DNA from: Bacillota bacterium
GTDB taxonomy: Bacteria; Bacillota; Clostridia; Lachnospirales; Lachnospiraceae
Direction of reading: 5' to 3'
Assembly (NCBI GenBank): GCA_023411555.1
Contig: JAEYOQ010000002.1
Span: 1-64,000 of the forward strand
Length of the DNA stretch: 64,000 bases
Each line of letters begins with the position of its first letter. Position 1 is the stretch's first letter. Of the stretch, positions 1-9,581 are shown one piece after another. A model generated the notes under the pieces. The model made no database searches and was not told the origin of the DNA. It saw only the letters and a list, made by a program, of their open reading frames with translations. The translations under genes were made by a program, and so were the position numbers.

Positions 1-108
1 CTTTGTTATTATAGTGCGGTTTGAGACCCACACTCATTATAACAAAGGAGTTCTCTTATGAAAACGCTAGAAGCCACTGGGATCCACCAGCATAGCTGGT
101 GGTTTTTT
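1..108 (+). other. Hairpin, ribosome site, mini-ORF and terminator cassette; possible mobile-element end
   Basis: Positions 1-16 and 31-47 form an imperfect inverted repeat (CTTTGTTAT arm). It is followed by AAAGGAG and an ATG at 58. The ATG opens a 36-codon frame ending at 168, and that frame runs through the 84-102 hairpin. A hairpin, a ribosome site and a short frame ended by a terminator resemble the left end of an IS200/IS605-type element or a small derivative of one. This is only an analogy, because no transposase is in view. It could instead be a leader peptide or attenuator of a transcript entering from outside the window. Confidence 0.3.
84..108 (+). terminator. Rho-independent terminator (plus strand)
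   Basis: The stem is CCACCAGC / GCTGGTGG (84-91 with 95-102) with a 3-base loop, followed directly by six T. It would stop plus-strand transcripts that enter from the left edge. Confidence 0.65.
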
Positions 109-120
109 AAAGATAGCCCT

Positions 121-163
121 ACAAAAAGAAATCCCGAAGCTGTATTGCTACAATCGGGATTTC
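121..163 (-). terminator. Terminator of the toxin-immunity transcript
   Basis: A perfect 10-bp stem (128-137 with 154-163, arm GAAATCCCGA) is followed on the minus strand by TTTTT. It lies 45 bases beyond the stop of the small gene at 208-399 and closes the minus-strand unit that starts near 8.1 kb. Confidence 0.75.
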
Positions 164-207
164 AATAGAGTTGAAACTTTCAATTCGTTAATAATTTCTA
201 ATAGGCT

Positions 208-399
208 CTATGGTCTACATTCTCTTAAAAGTAGCATCTCATATGCATCCTTTTCACTCTTCTGTGCTTTAATAGCTTCATCTTCAGTAATTTCTTTTTC
301 AATTATATTACTCACTATCTCCCCTGAATCGTACCTAACAACGAATCTACCATCTCTCTTAATTATCTCAATTCCATACCCTGAAAAAATCAACTCCAT
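208..399 (-). CDS. Small acidic protein, probable immunity protein of the adjacent toxin
   Basis: This 63-residue soluble protein has no signal peptide or membrane segment. It begins 14 bp after the stop of the giant toxin-like gene, with a strong AGGAGG eight bases before the ATG. Residues about 34-56 are rich in Glu/Lys and predicted helical (ITEDEAIKAQKSEKDAYEML). The placement is diagnostic of polymorphic toxin systems: a small gene directly 3' of a large exported protein with a variable C-terminal domain is nearly always the cognate immunity gene. I recall no exact family and infer the role from position, size and coupling. A terminator follows. Confidence 0.55.
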   Translation of the reverse strand: MELIFSGYGIEIIKRDGRFVVRYDSGEIVSNIIEKEITEDEAIKAQKSEKDAYEMLLLRECRP

Positions 400-413
400 A
401 ATTTTATCCTCCT

Positions 414-3400
414 CTAATTGAATATTGTCTTAACAGTATATGTTCCAATTTTCGCTGGATCAATTGTTGCTTCTGGTATTCCACCACCAGTATAACCACC
501 TGGCAACCATTGTGAATTTGCACCGAGTTCATTGCCACTAGGCATTCTAAGTCCATTTGGAGATGAAATATCTATTCTAACTGGATTGGCACCTAAAGTA
601 CCTGGTTCAAGACTTAACAATTCCTCTAGTTTAGAAACATTTCCTCCTGTTTTTGCAATAAGTTCATCAGCTAATGACTTTGGCATTACGAATGTTCCTC
701 CAGGAGGTCCTACTACTCCAGCAGGTGCAGTAGCTGATATTTTGGTTACACCACCTTCAAACCTTGCTAGATGTGAAGATATGTAATCTGCTTTTAGATA
801 CGTTGAAGGATCTGGTCTAAGTCCTTTAGGTGTATTTAGTATTTCAAAAAATTTTTCTCCCGATAGCCCAGTTCTCTGAATAGCTTCAGCCACCTTCTTA
901 CTAGCAACCTTCTTCGCCATCTTCGCAGCATCAATAATCTCATCCGCAAATTCAGCGGCTACGTCAATTCCTAGGGCTACCAGGTCGGCAACAATTTTTG
1001 CTTCATCACCCTTTTTGTACTCTGACAAATCATAAAGGAACTTCGAAACATCATATAACTCTGCACCTGGAAACATGGATAGGATCGTTACATAAGATTC
1101 GGTACCGACCAACAGATGCTTCAGCATGATATCATAATATATCGTAAAATAATCCTGTGTATAATCAGGATTTTGATACCTAGCCTGCGTTGATTGATAC
1201 ATGATGGAAGCGTTATATGCGTCAAGCTCTGCCTGTGTCCTAATTCCTAATTTTACATCGTTCTTATGCTTATTTATATCATCCAGTGCCCAAAGAAGTC
1301 CATAGGTCTTATTGTCAATGATACCGTTAGCTCCTATATTATACTTTTTCTGAAGATATGCAACAGCAATTGCATCCTGTTTTTCGTATATTCCGTTGAC
1401 CTTACCGATGAGTCCCAGATTCAATAGCCATTTTTCTGCTTGTACAACATATTCTCCTTTGGTATCAATCACACAATATGGATATTTGTTAAAGTTGACA
1501 TCTACAAAGTAGTTATCTCCCCTACTCATCATATTGTATGGCTTATACGCGTGATTTTTTAAATATACATATAATTTTGTATTATCCCAATTATCACGAT
1601 TGTCCTTAACACCATCCTTGTCCGTATCCTGACTGGCAGGGTTGGTGTGGAAGGTCCAGGTTTCTACTGTCTGTGATGAATCCTGCGATAGCCGCGCAAG
1701 ATATCGGAAGCCTAATTCATCTAAATCGCATATACCATCTCCATCTGAATCAATGCTCCGGTCACCTAAGGCAGGATCCTTCATAACTCTGACATAAAGT
1801 CCGTTCGATAATCGTATTAGGAAGGTTCCGGTGCTCTGGATTGCAGCAGCCATCCTGTAATTGTTTCCTGTGCTATTTACCAGCTGTCTATTGACTACCA
1901 TGTAGGTACTATAATGGTCTACTTCAGCTGAGATTATATAACTGATTGCTCCTCCGGTAACCACAGTCGCTCTAATCGATCCACCAGATACACTCACCGC
2001 AGATAATTCCTCGAAAGTAATGACTCCTTCTGTAATCGCACTTCCGGATACTGTATTTACAGCTTCATATAATACCCTTGAAGAGATTGCACCACCAGAT
2101 ACTGTTTGAGCTGATACGGTATAGGTAGTATCTAATAATTCCAGTACCTGACTATCGAAATCATAATACGCAATTGCCAGATCCTCGATTGGTATTTCTT
2201 GTGTAATTGCATCACTGATCTGAAAGCTTAAAGTACTCTTCTCAAAGGTCAGATTATCATCATGAAGGAATTCAAATGCACTGCCGACTACACACCCTAG
2301 CTCATCGATGATTAGATTATCCCTAATCTCCTCTGCATAAATTCGATTATAATAGTCTCCAGGTCCGGTTATTTCAACACTGGGTTTTACTAATGTTTGA
2401 TTGATATCAATTTCTTCTGTCACTTCCAGATCAACCGTCTGGGTAATTATTTCGGCTGAATCAAGAATACCATCTCCATCCGTATCCATTACTAGAGGAT
2501 TAAGTCCTAAGGATACTTCTGATTGATCAGACATTCCATCTCCATCGGTATCATTTATCATTGGATTCGTACCATATACCATAATCTCCTGATAATCGTT
2601 CATTCGATCACCATCGGTATCTGCAATGAACGGATCTGTATTATTGCGATATTCCTGATCAAGCGTTAATCCGTCTCCGTCATAATCGTCCTCAAGCGAT
2701 ATTTCTTCAATACCACCGATATCCCAGCCTTGACTCAAGAGCTCAGGCAGAATCCTTTTCTCCAGATATTCATCATAATAATCTGCTAATAATTCCTCCT
2801 CTGTTTCCGATATTTTTCCCTTTAAGATCCAATGAGCATATAATATAGACGAATCCCCAACCTCAACCGTATCGGTTCCAATTACCTGGATCCCACCTTC
2901 CGGAGCGGTATACCAGCCATTAAAGGTCCAATATTCCAGTGTCGGGATCGGAAGCTCCCCATATACATCACCGTAGACAAATGTTTTCGTTCCCGGATTC
3001 ACTACTCCGCCATTCGCATCAAAGGTTACGGTAAGGTTCTGATCCGCCCAATGAGCATAAAGAGTGTGATTCTCACCAATCGTTACCAGTGTGTCAGCAT
3101 CCACCATGGATCCGCCGGTTGGTAACATATACCATCCTAAGAAATTATATCCCGAATTGATCGGTGTCGGTAAGGTTCCGTAAGTAGTTTCATACTTCAC
3201 TATTTTATTACTCTCAGATACGGTTCCGCCATTCCCATCAAAGGATACAACATAGGTCTCCGGTGTCCAGTGAGCATAAAGCATCTGTGTATCGGATAAA
3301 GTATTGACTGTAGATGAAGTAATTTGTGTTGTTCCGTTCAGAGAAGTATACCATCCGTCAAAGGTATAATGTGCCAGCGTTGGTATTGGTAGCTCACCAT

Positions 3401-6400
3401 AGGTACTGCCATAGGTTACTCTCTTTGTAGCTTGTTCCAGATTTCCACCGTTCGCATAGAAGATTACAGTAGGAGTCTTTGGGGTCCACTGGGCATATAA
3501 AGTCTGATAACCCGAAATATTCACAATATCCGTTGCAGAAACTAGGTTTCCACCACTCTCCTGTGTATACCAACCATTAAAATGATGTCCGGCAAATACT
3601 GGAGTAGGAAATTCTCCGTAGGGTTCATTATTCTTAACAGTCTTTGATGATTGAACGTATCCATTGGATATCAGACTAATACCAAAGTAATTCTCATCCC
3701 ATTGAGCGTAAAGAACGTGATTATTCGGAATGGAGATAATATTGTTATTCTCAATTTTATAGCCTCCCACCCGCTCGGTATACCAGCCTTTGAAATAGTG
3801 ATTCAATCGAGTCGGAGTAGGTAAGGTACCATAGGTTCCTTCGTAAAGCGAGATTAGGCTTCCCGTAACTTGGTCTCCGCCATTTGGATCAAGTGTTACT
3901 GTAAGTATCTCTGGCTCCCAATGAGCATAGAGGGTTACTTCAGAAGTACTTGCGACCGAAGTACTTGCATCCACTTGTGAATTACCGGTCTTTGATCGGA
4001 ACCAGCCAAGGAATCGGTAATGGGCTCTTGTAGGAGTAGGTAATGTTCCATAGGTTCCTTTATAATACACTTCTTTTGTTGTTCCGATTGGATTACCTCC
4101 ATTTTCATCAAAGAAAACCGGTATCCCTTTCGGTATCCAATGCGCATATAATCTATGATTTTCCGTAATCTCAACATTGGTATTTAAGGTTATCTCATTG
4201 CCTCCTTCTATATCTGTAAACCAGCCAACAAATAAATAACCAGTTCTGGAAAACGCCGGAAGCAGACCAGAGGTATTTCCATAGGTTCCGTTGTAATGCA
4301 ACGATCGTGTTGTGGAGCTATATGTTTCATTTTCAATTAATATGGTCCCGCCATTACCGTCATAGGTTACGGATACGGTTTTTTCCTCCCACCTTGCATA
4401 TAATGTCTGAGTCCCCAATATGTCTACAATTGTAGAACTAGTTATCTTTACTCCACCGGCAACATCCGTATACCAGCCAGTAAAGGTATACCCATTCCTT
4501 ACCGGTGTCGGTAAGATGCCATATTCATTTCCGTAGATAACATAAGTAGTATTTTTGTCTACAGTTCCACCATTGGCGTTATAATTTATTGTATAGGTAT
4601 TACCTATCCAACGAGCATACAGGGTATCCGAGGTAGTCACATTAACAATAGTACTCTCGTTAATTCTGGTGTTACCCGTGCTTGAGGTTGACCATCCGTC
4701 AAAAGTATATCCTGTTCGTATTGCAATCGGCAATGTCCCATAATACTCTCCATAGGTCTTAATCACCTTCATCGATGGAACCTTATAACCGTTCTCGATC
4801 ACCCTACCACCATTGGCATTGAAGGTTATCGTTGGCGTATATACAGTCCAATGAGCATAGAGAGTATGATCATAGGTTGCCTCTACAATACTATCGGATG
4901 TAATTAAATTACCACCATAAGGGGATGTATACCATCCGTCAAAGGAATGCCCTGCTCTTGTAGGAGTTGACAGAGTTCCATATGGCGAGCCGCAATATAC
5001 CGTCTTCGTCGAAGTAATATTACTACCACCGTTTGAATCGTAGCTTACCTTTGATGATATACCTTTATAGTGTGCATAAAGCGTTACAGGTTCGGAAAAA
5101 TTCACTACTGAAGTTTCTTTTCTTACATACCCTCCCTCCGGCTCTGTATACCATCCGGAAAAGGTATGATATGGTTTACTTGCCGTCGGTAGCTCTCCGT
5201 ACTGATTACCATAAATAACGGACTTGGAATACTGAGTCGGTGTTCCGCCATTACCATCAAAATAAATTTCTGTCGGATTTCCAGCCCAATGAGCGTATAG
5301 TGTATCTGCAGCTGTGACATAGGTTATCAATGTTCCACTGGCTCCTGAGGCTGAATACCAGCCGGTGAAGGTATACCCCTCTCGTTCAGGTATCGGAAAA
5401 TCACTGAAGGTAGTTCCTTTCAGTACGGTGGTACTGGTAGGTTCTACGGTACCGCCATTCGCATTGAAGGATACGTTATATACCTCCTTCGTCCAATGAG
5501 CATACAGAGTGGATGAACCACTTAGATCAACCCGGGTGGAAGAAGTCGCTTTAATGCCACCGCTCACTTTGGTATACCAGCCTCCGAAGTTATATCCAGA
5601 TCGGGTTGGAGTTTTTAATGTTCCATAGAGTTTACCATTTGTCACCCATTTACTGGTTTCCGTCACAGTACCGCCGGTGGGATCGAAATAAATATAAAAG
5701 CTGTCTCCCTCCCAGTGGGCATAGATTGTATGATTACTGTTCGTAGTAACTGTCTTATCCGACGTTACCAATGCGGTACCGGTAGCTGTGGTATACCAGC
5801 CCGTAAATGTATATCCGGGTCTCGTTGGGGTCGGCAATGCTCCGTATGTATCTCCATAACTAACAGTCTTATTGATTTTTTCTCCTTTGGCACCATTCAA
5901 ATCAAGTGTAACTACCAGCGTCTTGATTTTCCATTGTGCATACAAGGTTTGATCCGTGGTGATTTTGACAACATTATTATCTGTAATCTGGACACCACCC
6001 ATAGGCTCTGTGAACCAGCCGATAAAGCTATATCCTGTTCTTGATGGTGTAGGTAGGGTACCATAGGTGTCATTATAATAAACATAAGTACCACTGGTGG
6101 AAGTTGAGCCTCCATTAGCATCAAAAGTGACTCTCGATCTCGTACCAGTCCAATGAGCATATAGAGTCTGAGTATCAACAATCTTGACTGTGCTGCTCTC
6201 TGATATTTTGTTACCCCCCTCCTCCGCTGTATACCAACCACTAAAGGTATAATTGACCTTTTCCGGAATAGGCAGATATCCATAGTTCTCTCCGTAGGTA
6301 TAATCCAAGGAGCTAGTATATACAGTACCTCCATTTGCATTAAAATGAACAGTGTATATATTATTAATCCAGTGGGCGTAGATTGCATCTGATGTCGTAG

Positions 6401-8066
6401 ATGTATTAATTGTTGTTGAATATACCTCACTACCACCTGTCTTTGAGGTATACCAGCCTTCAAAGGTATATCCCTCTCTCACCGCTTCCGGTAATGTCCC
6501 GTAAGCACTACCATAAGCTAAAGGGAATGAATACTCATCATCCTTTTCGCCATTAGCTATTACATAACCACCATTTCCATCAAAGGTTATGGTTGGTTGC
6601 TTTACTGTCCAGTGCGCATATAACGTTAGCGGCGCAATAATCCGAACGGTATGATCGGAGGTGATTTTTTCGCCACCTCCCAATGAGGTATACCAACCAT
6701 CAAAGGTATATCCAGTTCGGGAGGGATTAGGTAACGAACCATAATTCCTGCCATAGTACACTTCTTTTACCTCTGTTGAGGTGTTACCGCCATTGGCATC
6801 AAAATAAACGTTCTGGGGATTGCCTGTCCAATGGGCATACAATACTTCTTCAGCATTCGTTTTTACAACTGAGTTCGGTGTGATTCTTGTACCGCTAGTC
6901 GGATGCGTATACCAGCCATCAAAGGTATAGTGTTCCATGACGGGCGTGGGTAGATCCTCGTAGGTCCCGCTATAGGCGACTTGAATACTGTCAGTTGGTA
7001 AGTTAGCACCATTCCCCTTCAGATACACAATATGCTCCATAGCTTTCCAACGGGCATATAAAGTAATTGACTTCGCTTCGGTAAATAGATCAGATGAGAC
7101 AACCTGGCGGGCATCAGAGTTATCTGAAGTATACCATCCCAGAAAAATATATCCCTTTTTCACCGGTGTAGGAAGGGTACCATACTCATCTCCTGTATGA
7201 ATGAATTTAAAATTCTCATCTACTTCCCCACCATCCGTATAGAAACCAACAGAATAATAAATCTGTGACCATTTCGCAATCAGTGTATGATCCGTTTTGT
7301 ACTTTACCATACTAGATGAGTTAATAGTATTCTCATCTCCGGAGAGATACCAGCCTGTAAATTCATATCCCTCTTTCATTGGTATTGGTAATTCACCGTA
7401 GCTTTCACCATATTTCACTGATTTACTTGTAACCGAGATACTTCCGCCATTCGGATCAAAGGTTATGTTTACGGCATCCCCTTCCCACCTGGCATATAAC
7501 ATGGTCGAAGAAGTTATATTTACAATACTCTCATCGCTTACTAATTCTCCTCCGGATATTGATGTATACCACCCCTTGAACTTGTAATCTCCATTGGTTG
7601 GTACCGGTAAATCACCATAGGTCTCTCCAAAGCTTACTTCTTTACTGGTTCTCTCCAGATATCCTCCATTCCCATTAAAGTAAACCATAACACGAATGGG
7701 ATTCCACCTAGCATAAATCGTGTGACTCTCTTGCTGTTCCACAATAGAAGTTTCTGTAATATGATTACCACCATTATTAGAGGAATACCATCCATTAAAG
7801 GTGTATCCTTCCTTTATAGGTGTCGGCAATGTCCCATAACGATCACCATAGGTAACTGTCTTATCCGACATTGTCAAGGAGCCTCCATTCGTATGAAAGT
7901 TGACTGTTACAGCAATGCTTTCATCTATATCTTCCGCTACATTGTTAACCAAAAAAGAGGAATCCTCCTTTGATATTTCTGATGAAGCATAAACGTTAGG
8001 AATGCTCTGGCCTAGTACCAGTGTAATAATTAATAATACCGCCAATACTCTCTTAAGTTTTTTCAT
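414..8066 (-). CDS. Giant secreted InlB-repeat protein with polymorphic-toxin-like C-terminus
   Basis: This is an exported protein of about 2550 residues. An N-terminal signal peptide (1-27, cleavage after VYA) is followed by 23 tandem InlB B-type (Flg_new) repeats of about 72 residues, roughly residues 50-1745. Each has GYTFxGWYT and ends LYAHW or a variant. Calcium-binding DxDxDG repeats follow (about 1790-1870, again at 2100-2150). Then come a peptidoglycan-binding-like segment (about 2195-2255, YLQKKYNIGANGIIDNKTYG), a helical pre-toxin linker (about 2330-2390) and a Gly/Pro-rich C-terminal domain (about 2412-2550) containing RMPSGNELGAN and PGGYTGGGIPEA. That tail looks like the variable toxin module of polymorphic toxins; I do not assign its chemistry. 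There is no LPxTG anchor. The start is uncertain: ATG 8066 sits on the signal peptide but has a weak ribosome site, and the frame extends to TTG 8132. Confidence 0.8.
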   Translation of the reverse strand: MKKLKRVLAVLLIITLVLGQSIPNVYASSEISKEDSSFLVNNVAEDIDESIAVTVNFHTNGGSLTMSDKTVTYGDRYGTLPTPIKEGYTFNGWYSSNNGGNHITETSIVEQQESHTIYARWNPIRVMVYFNGNGGYLERTSKEVSFGETYGDLPVPTNGDYKFKGWYTSISGGELVSDESIVNITSSTMLYARWEGDAVNITFDPNGGSISVTSKSVKYGESYGELPIPMKEGYEFTGWYLSGDENTINSSSMVKYKTDHTLIAKWSQIYYSVGFYTDGGEVDENFKFIHTGDEYGTLPTPVKKGYIFLGWYTSDNSDARQVVSSDLFTEAKSITLYARWKAMEHIVYLKGNGANLPTDSIQVAYSGTYEDLPTPVMEHYTFDGWYTHPTSGTRITPNSVVKTNAEEVLYAHWTGNPQNVYFDANGGNTSTEVKEVYYGRNYGSLPNPSRTGYTFDGWYTSLGGGEKITSDHTVRIIAPLTLYAHWTVKQPTITFDGNGGYVIANGEKDDEYSFPLAYGSAYGTLPEAVREGYTFEGWYTSKTGGSEVYSTTINTSTTSDAIYAHWINNIYTVHFNANGGTVYTSSLDYTYGENYGYLPIPEKVNYTFSGWYTAEEGGNKISESSTVKIVDTQTLYAHWTGTRSRVTFDANGGSTSTSGTYVYYNDTYGTLPTPSRTGYSFIGWFTEPMGGVQITDNNVVKITTDQTLYAQWKIKTLVVTLDLNGAKGEKINKTVSYGDTYGALPTPTRPGYTFTGWYTTATGTALVTSDKTVTTNSNHTIYAHWEGDSFYIYFDPTGGTVTETSKWVTNGKLYGTLKTPTRSGYNFGGWYTKVSGGIKATSSTRVDLSGSSTLYAHWTKEVYNVSFNANGGTVEPTSTTVLKGTTFSDFPIPEREGYTFTGWYSASGASGTLITYVTAADTLYAHWAGNPTEIYFDGNGGTPTQYSKSVIYGNQYGELPTASKPYHTFSGWYTEPEGGYVRKETSVVNFSEPVTLYAHYKGISSKVSYDSNGGSNITSTKTVYCGSPYGTLSTPTRAGHSFDGWYTSPYGGNLITSDSIVEATYDHTLYAHWTVYTPTITFNANGGRVIENGYKVPSMKVIKTYGEYYGTLPIAIRTGYTFDGWSTSSTGNTRINESTIVNVTTSDTLYARWIGNTYTINYNANGGTVDKNTTYVIYGNEYGILPTPVRNGYTFTGWYTDVAGGVKITSSTIVDILGTQTLYARWEEKTVSVTYDGNGGTILIENETYSSTTRSLHYNGTYGNTSGLLPAFSRTGYLFVGWFTDIEGGNEITLNTNVEITENHRLYAHWIPKGIPVFFDENGGNPIGTTKEVYYKGTYGTLPTPTRAHYRFLGWFRSKTGNSQVDASTSVASTSEVTLYAHWEPEILTVTLDPNGGDQVTGSLISLYEGTYGTLPTPTRLNHYFKGWYTERVGGYKIENNNIISIPNNHVLYAQWDENYFGISLISNGYVQSSKTVKNNEPYGEFPTPVFAGHHFNGWYTQESGGNLVSATDIVNISGYQTLYAQWTPKTPTVIFYANGGNLEQATKRVTYGSTYGELPIPTLAHYTFDGWYTSLNGTTQITSSTVNTLSDTQMLYAHWTPETYVVSFDGNGGTVSESNKIVKYETTYGTLPTPINSGYNFLGWYMLPTGGSMVDADTLVTIGENHTLYAHWADQNLTVTFDANGGVVNPGTKTFVYGDVYGELPIPTLEYWTFNGWYTAPEGGIQVIGTDTVEVGDSSILYAHWILKGKISETEEELLADYYDEYLEKRILPELLSQGWDIGGIEEISLEDDYDGDGLTLDQEYRNNTDPFIADTDGDRMNDYQEIMVYGTNPMINDTDGDGMSDQSEVSLGLNPLVMDTDGDGILDSAEIITQTVDLEVTEEIDINQTLVKPSVEITGPGDYYNRIYAEEIRDNLIIDELGCVVGSAFEFLHDDNLTFEKSTLSFQISDAITQEIPIEDLAIAYYDFDSQVLELLDTTYTVSAQTVSGGAISSRVLYEAVNTVSGSAITEGVITFEELSAVSVSGGSIRATVVTGGAISYIISAEVDHYSTYMVVNRQLVNSTGNNYRMAAAIQSTGTFLIRLSNGLYVRVMKDPALGDRSIDSDGDGICDLDELGFRYLARLSQDSSQTVETWTFHTNPASQDTDKDGVKDNRDNWDNTKLYVYLKNHAYKPYNMMSRGDNYFVDVNFNKYPYCVIDTKGEYVVQAEKWLLNLGLIGKVNGIYEKQDAIAVAYLQKKYNIGANGIIDNKTYGLLWALDDINKHKNDVKLGIRTQAELDAYNASIMYQSTQARYQNPDYTQDYFTIYYDIMLKHLLVGTESYVTILSMFPGAELYDVSKFLYDLSEYKKGDEAKIVADLVALGIDVAAEFADEIIDAAKMAKKVASKKVAEAIQRTGLSGEKFFEILNTPKGLRPDPSTYLKADYISSHLARFEGGVTKISATAPAGVVGPPGGTFVMPKSLADELIAKTGGNVSKLEELLSLEPGTLGANPVRIDISSPNGLRMPSGNELGANSQWLPGGYTGGGIPEATIDPAKIGTYTVKTIFN

Positions 8067-8132
8067 ACACTCTGCGTATAATTTCCGTACTTGTATACGC
8101 TCTCCCTTCTTAATATTTACTATAGCTGACAA

Positions 8133-8332
8133 TTTACTTATTAATTAAGTCAAAAATCACCTCCTGTAAATGAGCAACTAGTGAGTTAAGCCCTTATCAA
8201 GTAACTATTACTTACTCCCCCAATAATAGTACCCCCCCGTTCGTTATTTATAATGTCGTATTTGGAAATATTGCTCTCTCTCACTTTCTAATAAACGGTA
8301 TTTGCAAATGCAAAAGACTTCACTTCTTTTTA
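8133..8332 (-). promoter_or_regulatory. Leader of the giant toxin gene with G7 tract and orphan ribosome site
   Basis: On the coding (minus) strand there is a run of seven G (8232-8238) and a shortly following run of five G. A perfect AGGAGG (8160-8165) opens only a short frame starting with GTG at 8160 and ending after eight codons. The giant gene's start candidates lie 27 and 93 bases further on. I see no convincing -35/-10 pair. The stretch holds no gene I would support. Confidence 0.3.
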
Positions 8333-8381
8333 ATAAAAAACACCTAGATACATGCCTTTTTGGCACATATCTAGGTGTTTT
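8333..8381 (-). terminator. Terminator of the beta-lactamase-family gene
   Basis: A 14-bp perfect stem (8337-8350 with 8368-8381, arm AAAACACCTAGATA), with further partial pairing in the loop, is followed on the minus strand by a T-rich run. It separates the hydrolase gene at 8519-9502 from the toxin gene downstream. Confidence 0.8.
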
Positions 8382-8518
8382 AAACCTTCCAGAAGAGATG
8401 ATTCGTTGAATATACTTCTTAAGATATTCATACAATATCGGCTTATTATTTCATTAAAGCCTGAGTAGATATCCAAAAAATATTTGATTTGTCCAATTGT
8501 AATACAGTTAGAGTCGTT

Positions 8519-9502
8519 CTACTCTTCCACATACCCCTCAATATACTTTTGAATAAATTCAATGCGGTCAAAAACAGTTGGCTTAAAGGACGCCGTTACT
8601 GCTACTACTATATTTTTTGCCGAATTAATATAGATAACATTTCCACTATTTCCAATCGCGGAATAAATGTTCTTCTTTTCATCGATTATCCACCATAGAT
8701 ACCCATAATACATGTTCTGGAATTGCCCACCACATTTAGAATGGACTTTTGTACTTTCCTCAATCCATTCTTCGGATATAATTCTTTGACCATTATAAAG
8801 GCCACGATTTAAACATAATTGTCCAATTTTAGCCATATCTTCGGCTGATAGACAAAGTCCATAACCAGCGGCTCCTACTCCTTTCGGATCACAGAACCAG
8901 ACATTATCCTTAGGAGCTTTTGAAATCACAAATTCTTTATGTTCCTGTGCTGTCTCTGCCAAATAGTTTTTGTGAGCTTTTACACCGAGGTGTTCAAAAA
9001 GATAACAGTTTGCAAAATCAACGGTTGTCATACCACTTGTTTTGGAAATAATACCAGTCAAAATATGAATTCCCAGAGTTGAATATTTAAACTCTCCGGT
9101 TATTCCCGATCTTCCTCCAAGGTAATCCAATGCAGCGACTGTCCAATCCTCTTGAGAACAGATTTTGGACCATGGTTCATACTTATATTTATAGGGGGCG
9201 CTCATAGTCAATAGATTTTTGATACTAACCTTCTGAATCGTCTTTTCTCCCCTTTTTACCCTGTAATCTGGGAAGAAATCTAATACTGGTTGATCAACGC
9301 TCTGTATCAAGCCTTGATCAATTGCTATACCAATTAATAACGATGCTACACTTTTTGTGACTGACATGACATGGCAGGTATCTGTCATGGTAAAACCATT
9401 CCAAGTATCATGATATATCTCTATACCATCTTTATATCCAACTATTTGACATATGTTTTTTTCTTGTTCCGATATTAATTTATGTAGCTCATTATAATCC
9501 AT
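8519..9502 (-). CDS. Beta-lactamase-family serine hydrolase (penicillin-binding-protein-like)
   Basis: This 327-residue protein is of the class C beta-lactamase/PBP4*/esterase superfamily (PF00144 type). The catalytic S-x-x-K motif is SVTK (S47-K50), followed by the typical helix SVASLLIGIAID. A Tyr motif (YSTLGIHI) replaces YxN, and a GYLWW segment lies near the C-terminus. There is no signal peptide, so it probably acts in the cytoplasm as an esterase, amidase or peptidase on small compounds rather than on the wall. The substrate is unknown. It is monocistronic, with its own terminator and a MerR-type promoter 80 bp upstream. That suggests induction by a small molecule or stress, perhaps as a detoxifying enzyme. 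Confidence 0.85.
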   Translation of the reverse strand: MDYNELHKLISEQEKNICQIVGYKDGIEIYHDTWNGFTMTDTCHVMSVTKSVASLLIGIAIDQGLIQSVDQPVLDFFPDYRVKRGEKTIQKVSIKNLLTMSAPYKYKYEPWSKICSQEDWTVAALDYLGGRSGITGEFKYSTLGIHILTGIISKTSGMTTVDFANCYLFEHLGVKAHKNYLAETAQEHKEFVISKAPKDNVWFCDPKGVGAAGYGLCLSAEDMAKIGQLCLNRGLYNGQRIISEEWIEESTKVHSKCGGQFQNMYYGYLWWIIDEKKNIYSAIGNSGNVIYINSAKNIVVAVTASFKPTVFDRIEFIQKYIEGYVEE

Positions 9503-9581
9503 CTTTCCATTCTCACTTTCTGATCATTTTAGCAAATCTTCCATCAATAAGATCATGTAATCTCTTTTTGATTATAGGTCA

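Noticed and set aside
532..7973. Many 60-180-codon frames on both strands within the giant gene
   Set aside because: They are shadows caused by the repeats; none has a ribosome site and all overlap the real gene.
414..8066. Possible CRISPR-like regular repeats
   Set aside because: The period is about 215 bases and in frame; the units encode InlB-type domains.
8244..8435. 63-codon minus-strand frame before the giant gene
   Set aside because: It runs through the terminator at 8333-8381, has no ribosome site and does not look like protein-coding sequence.
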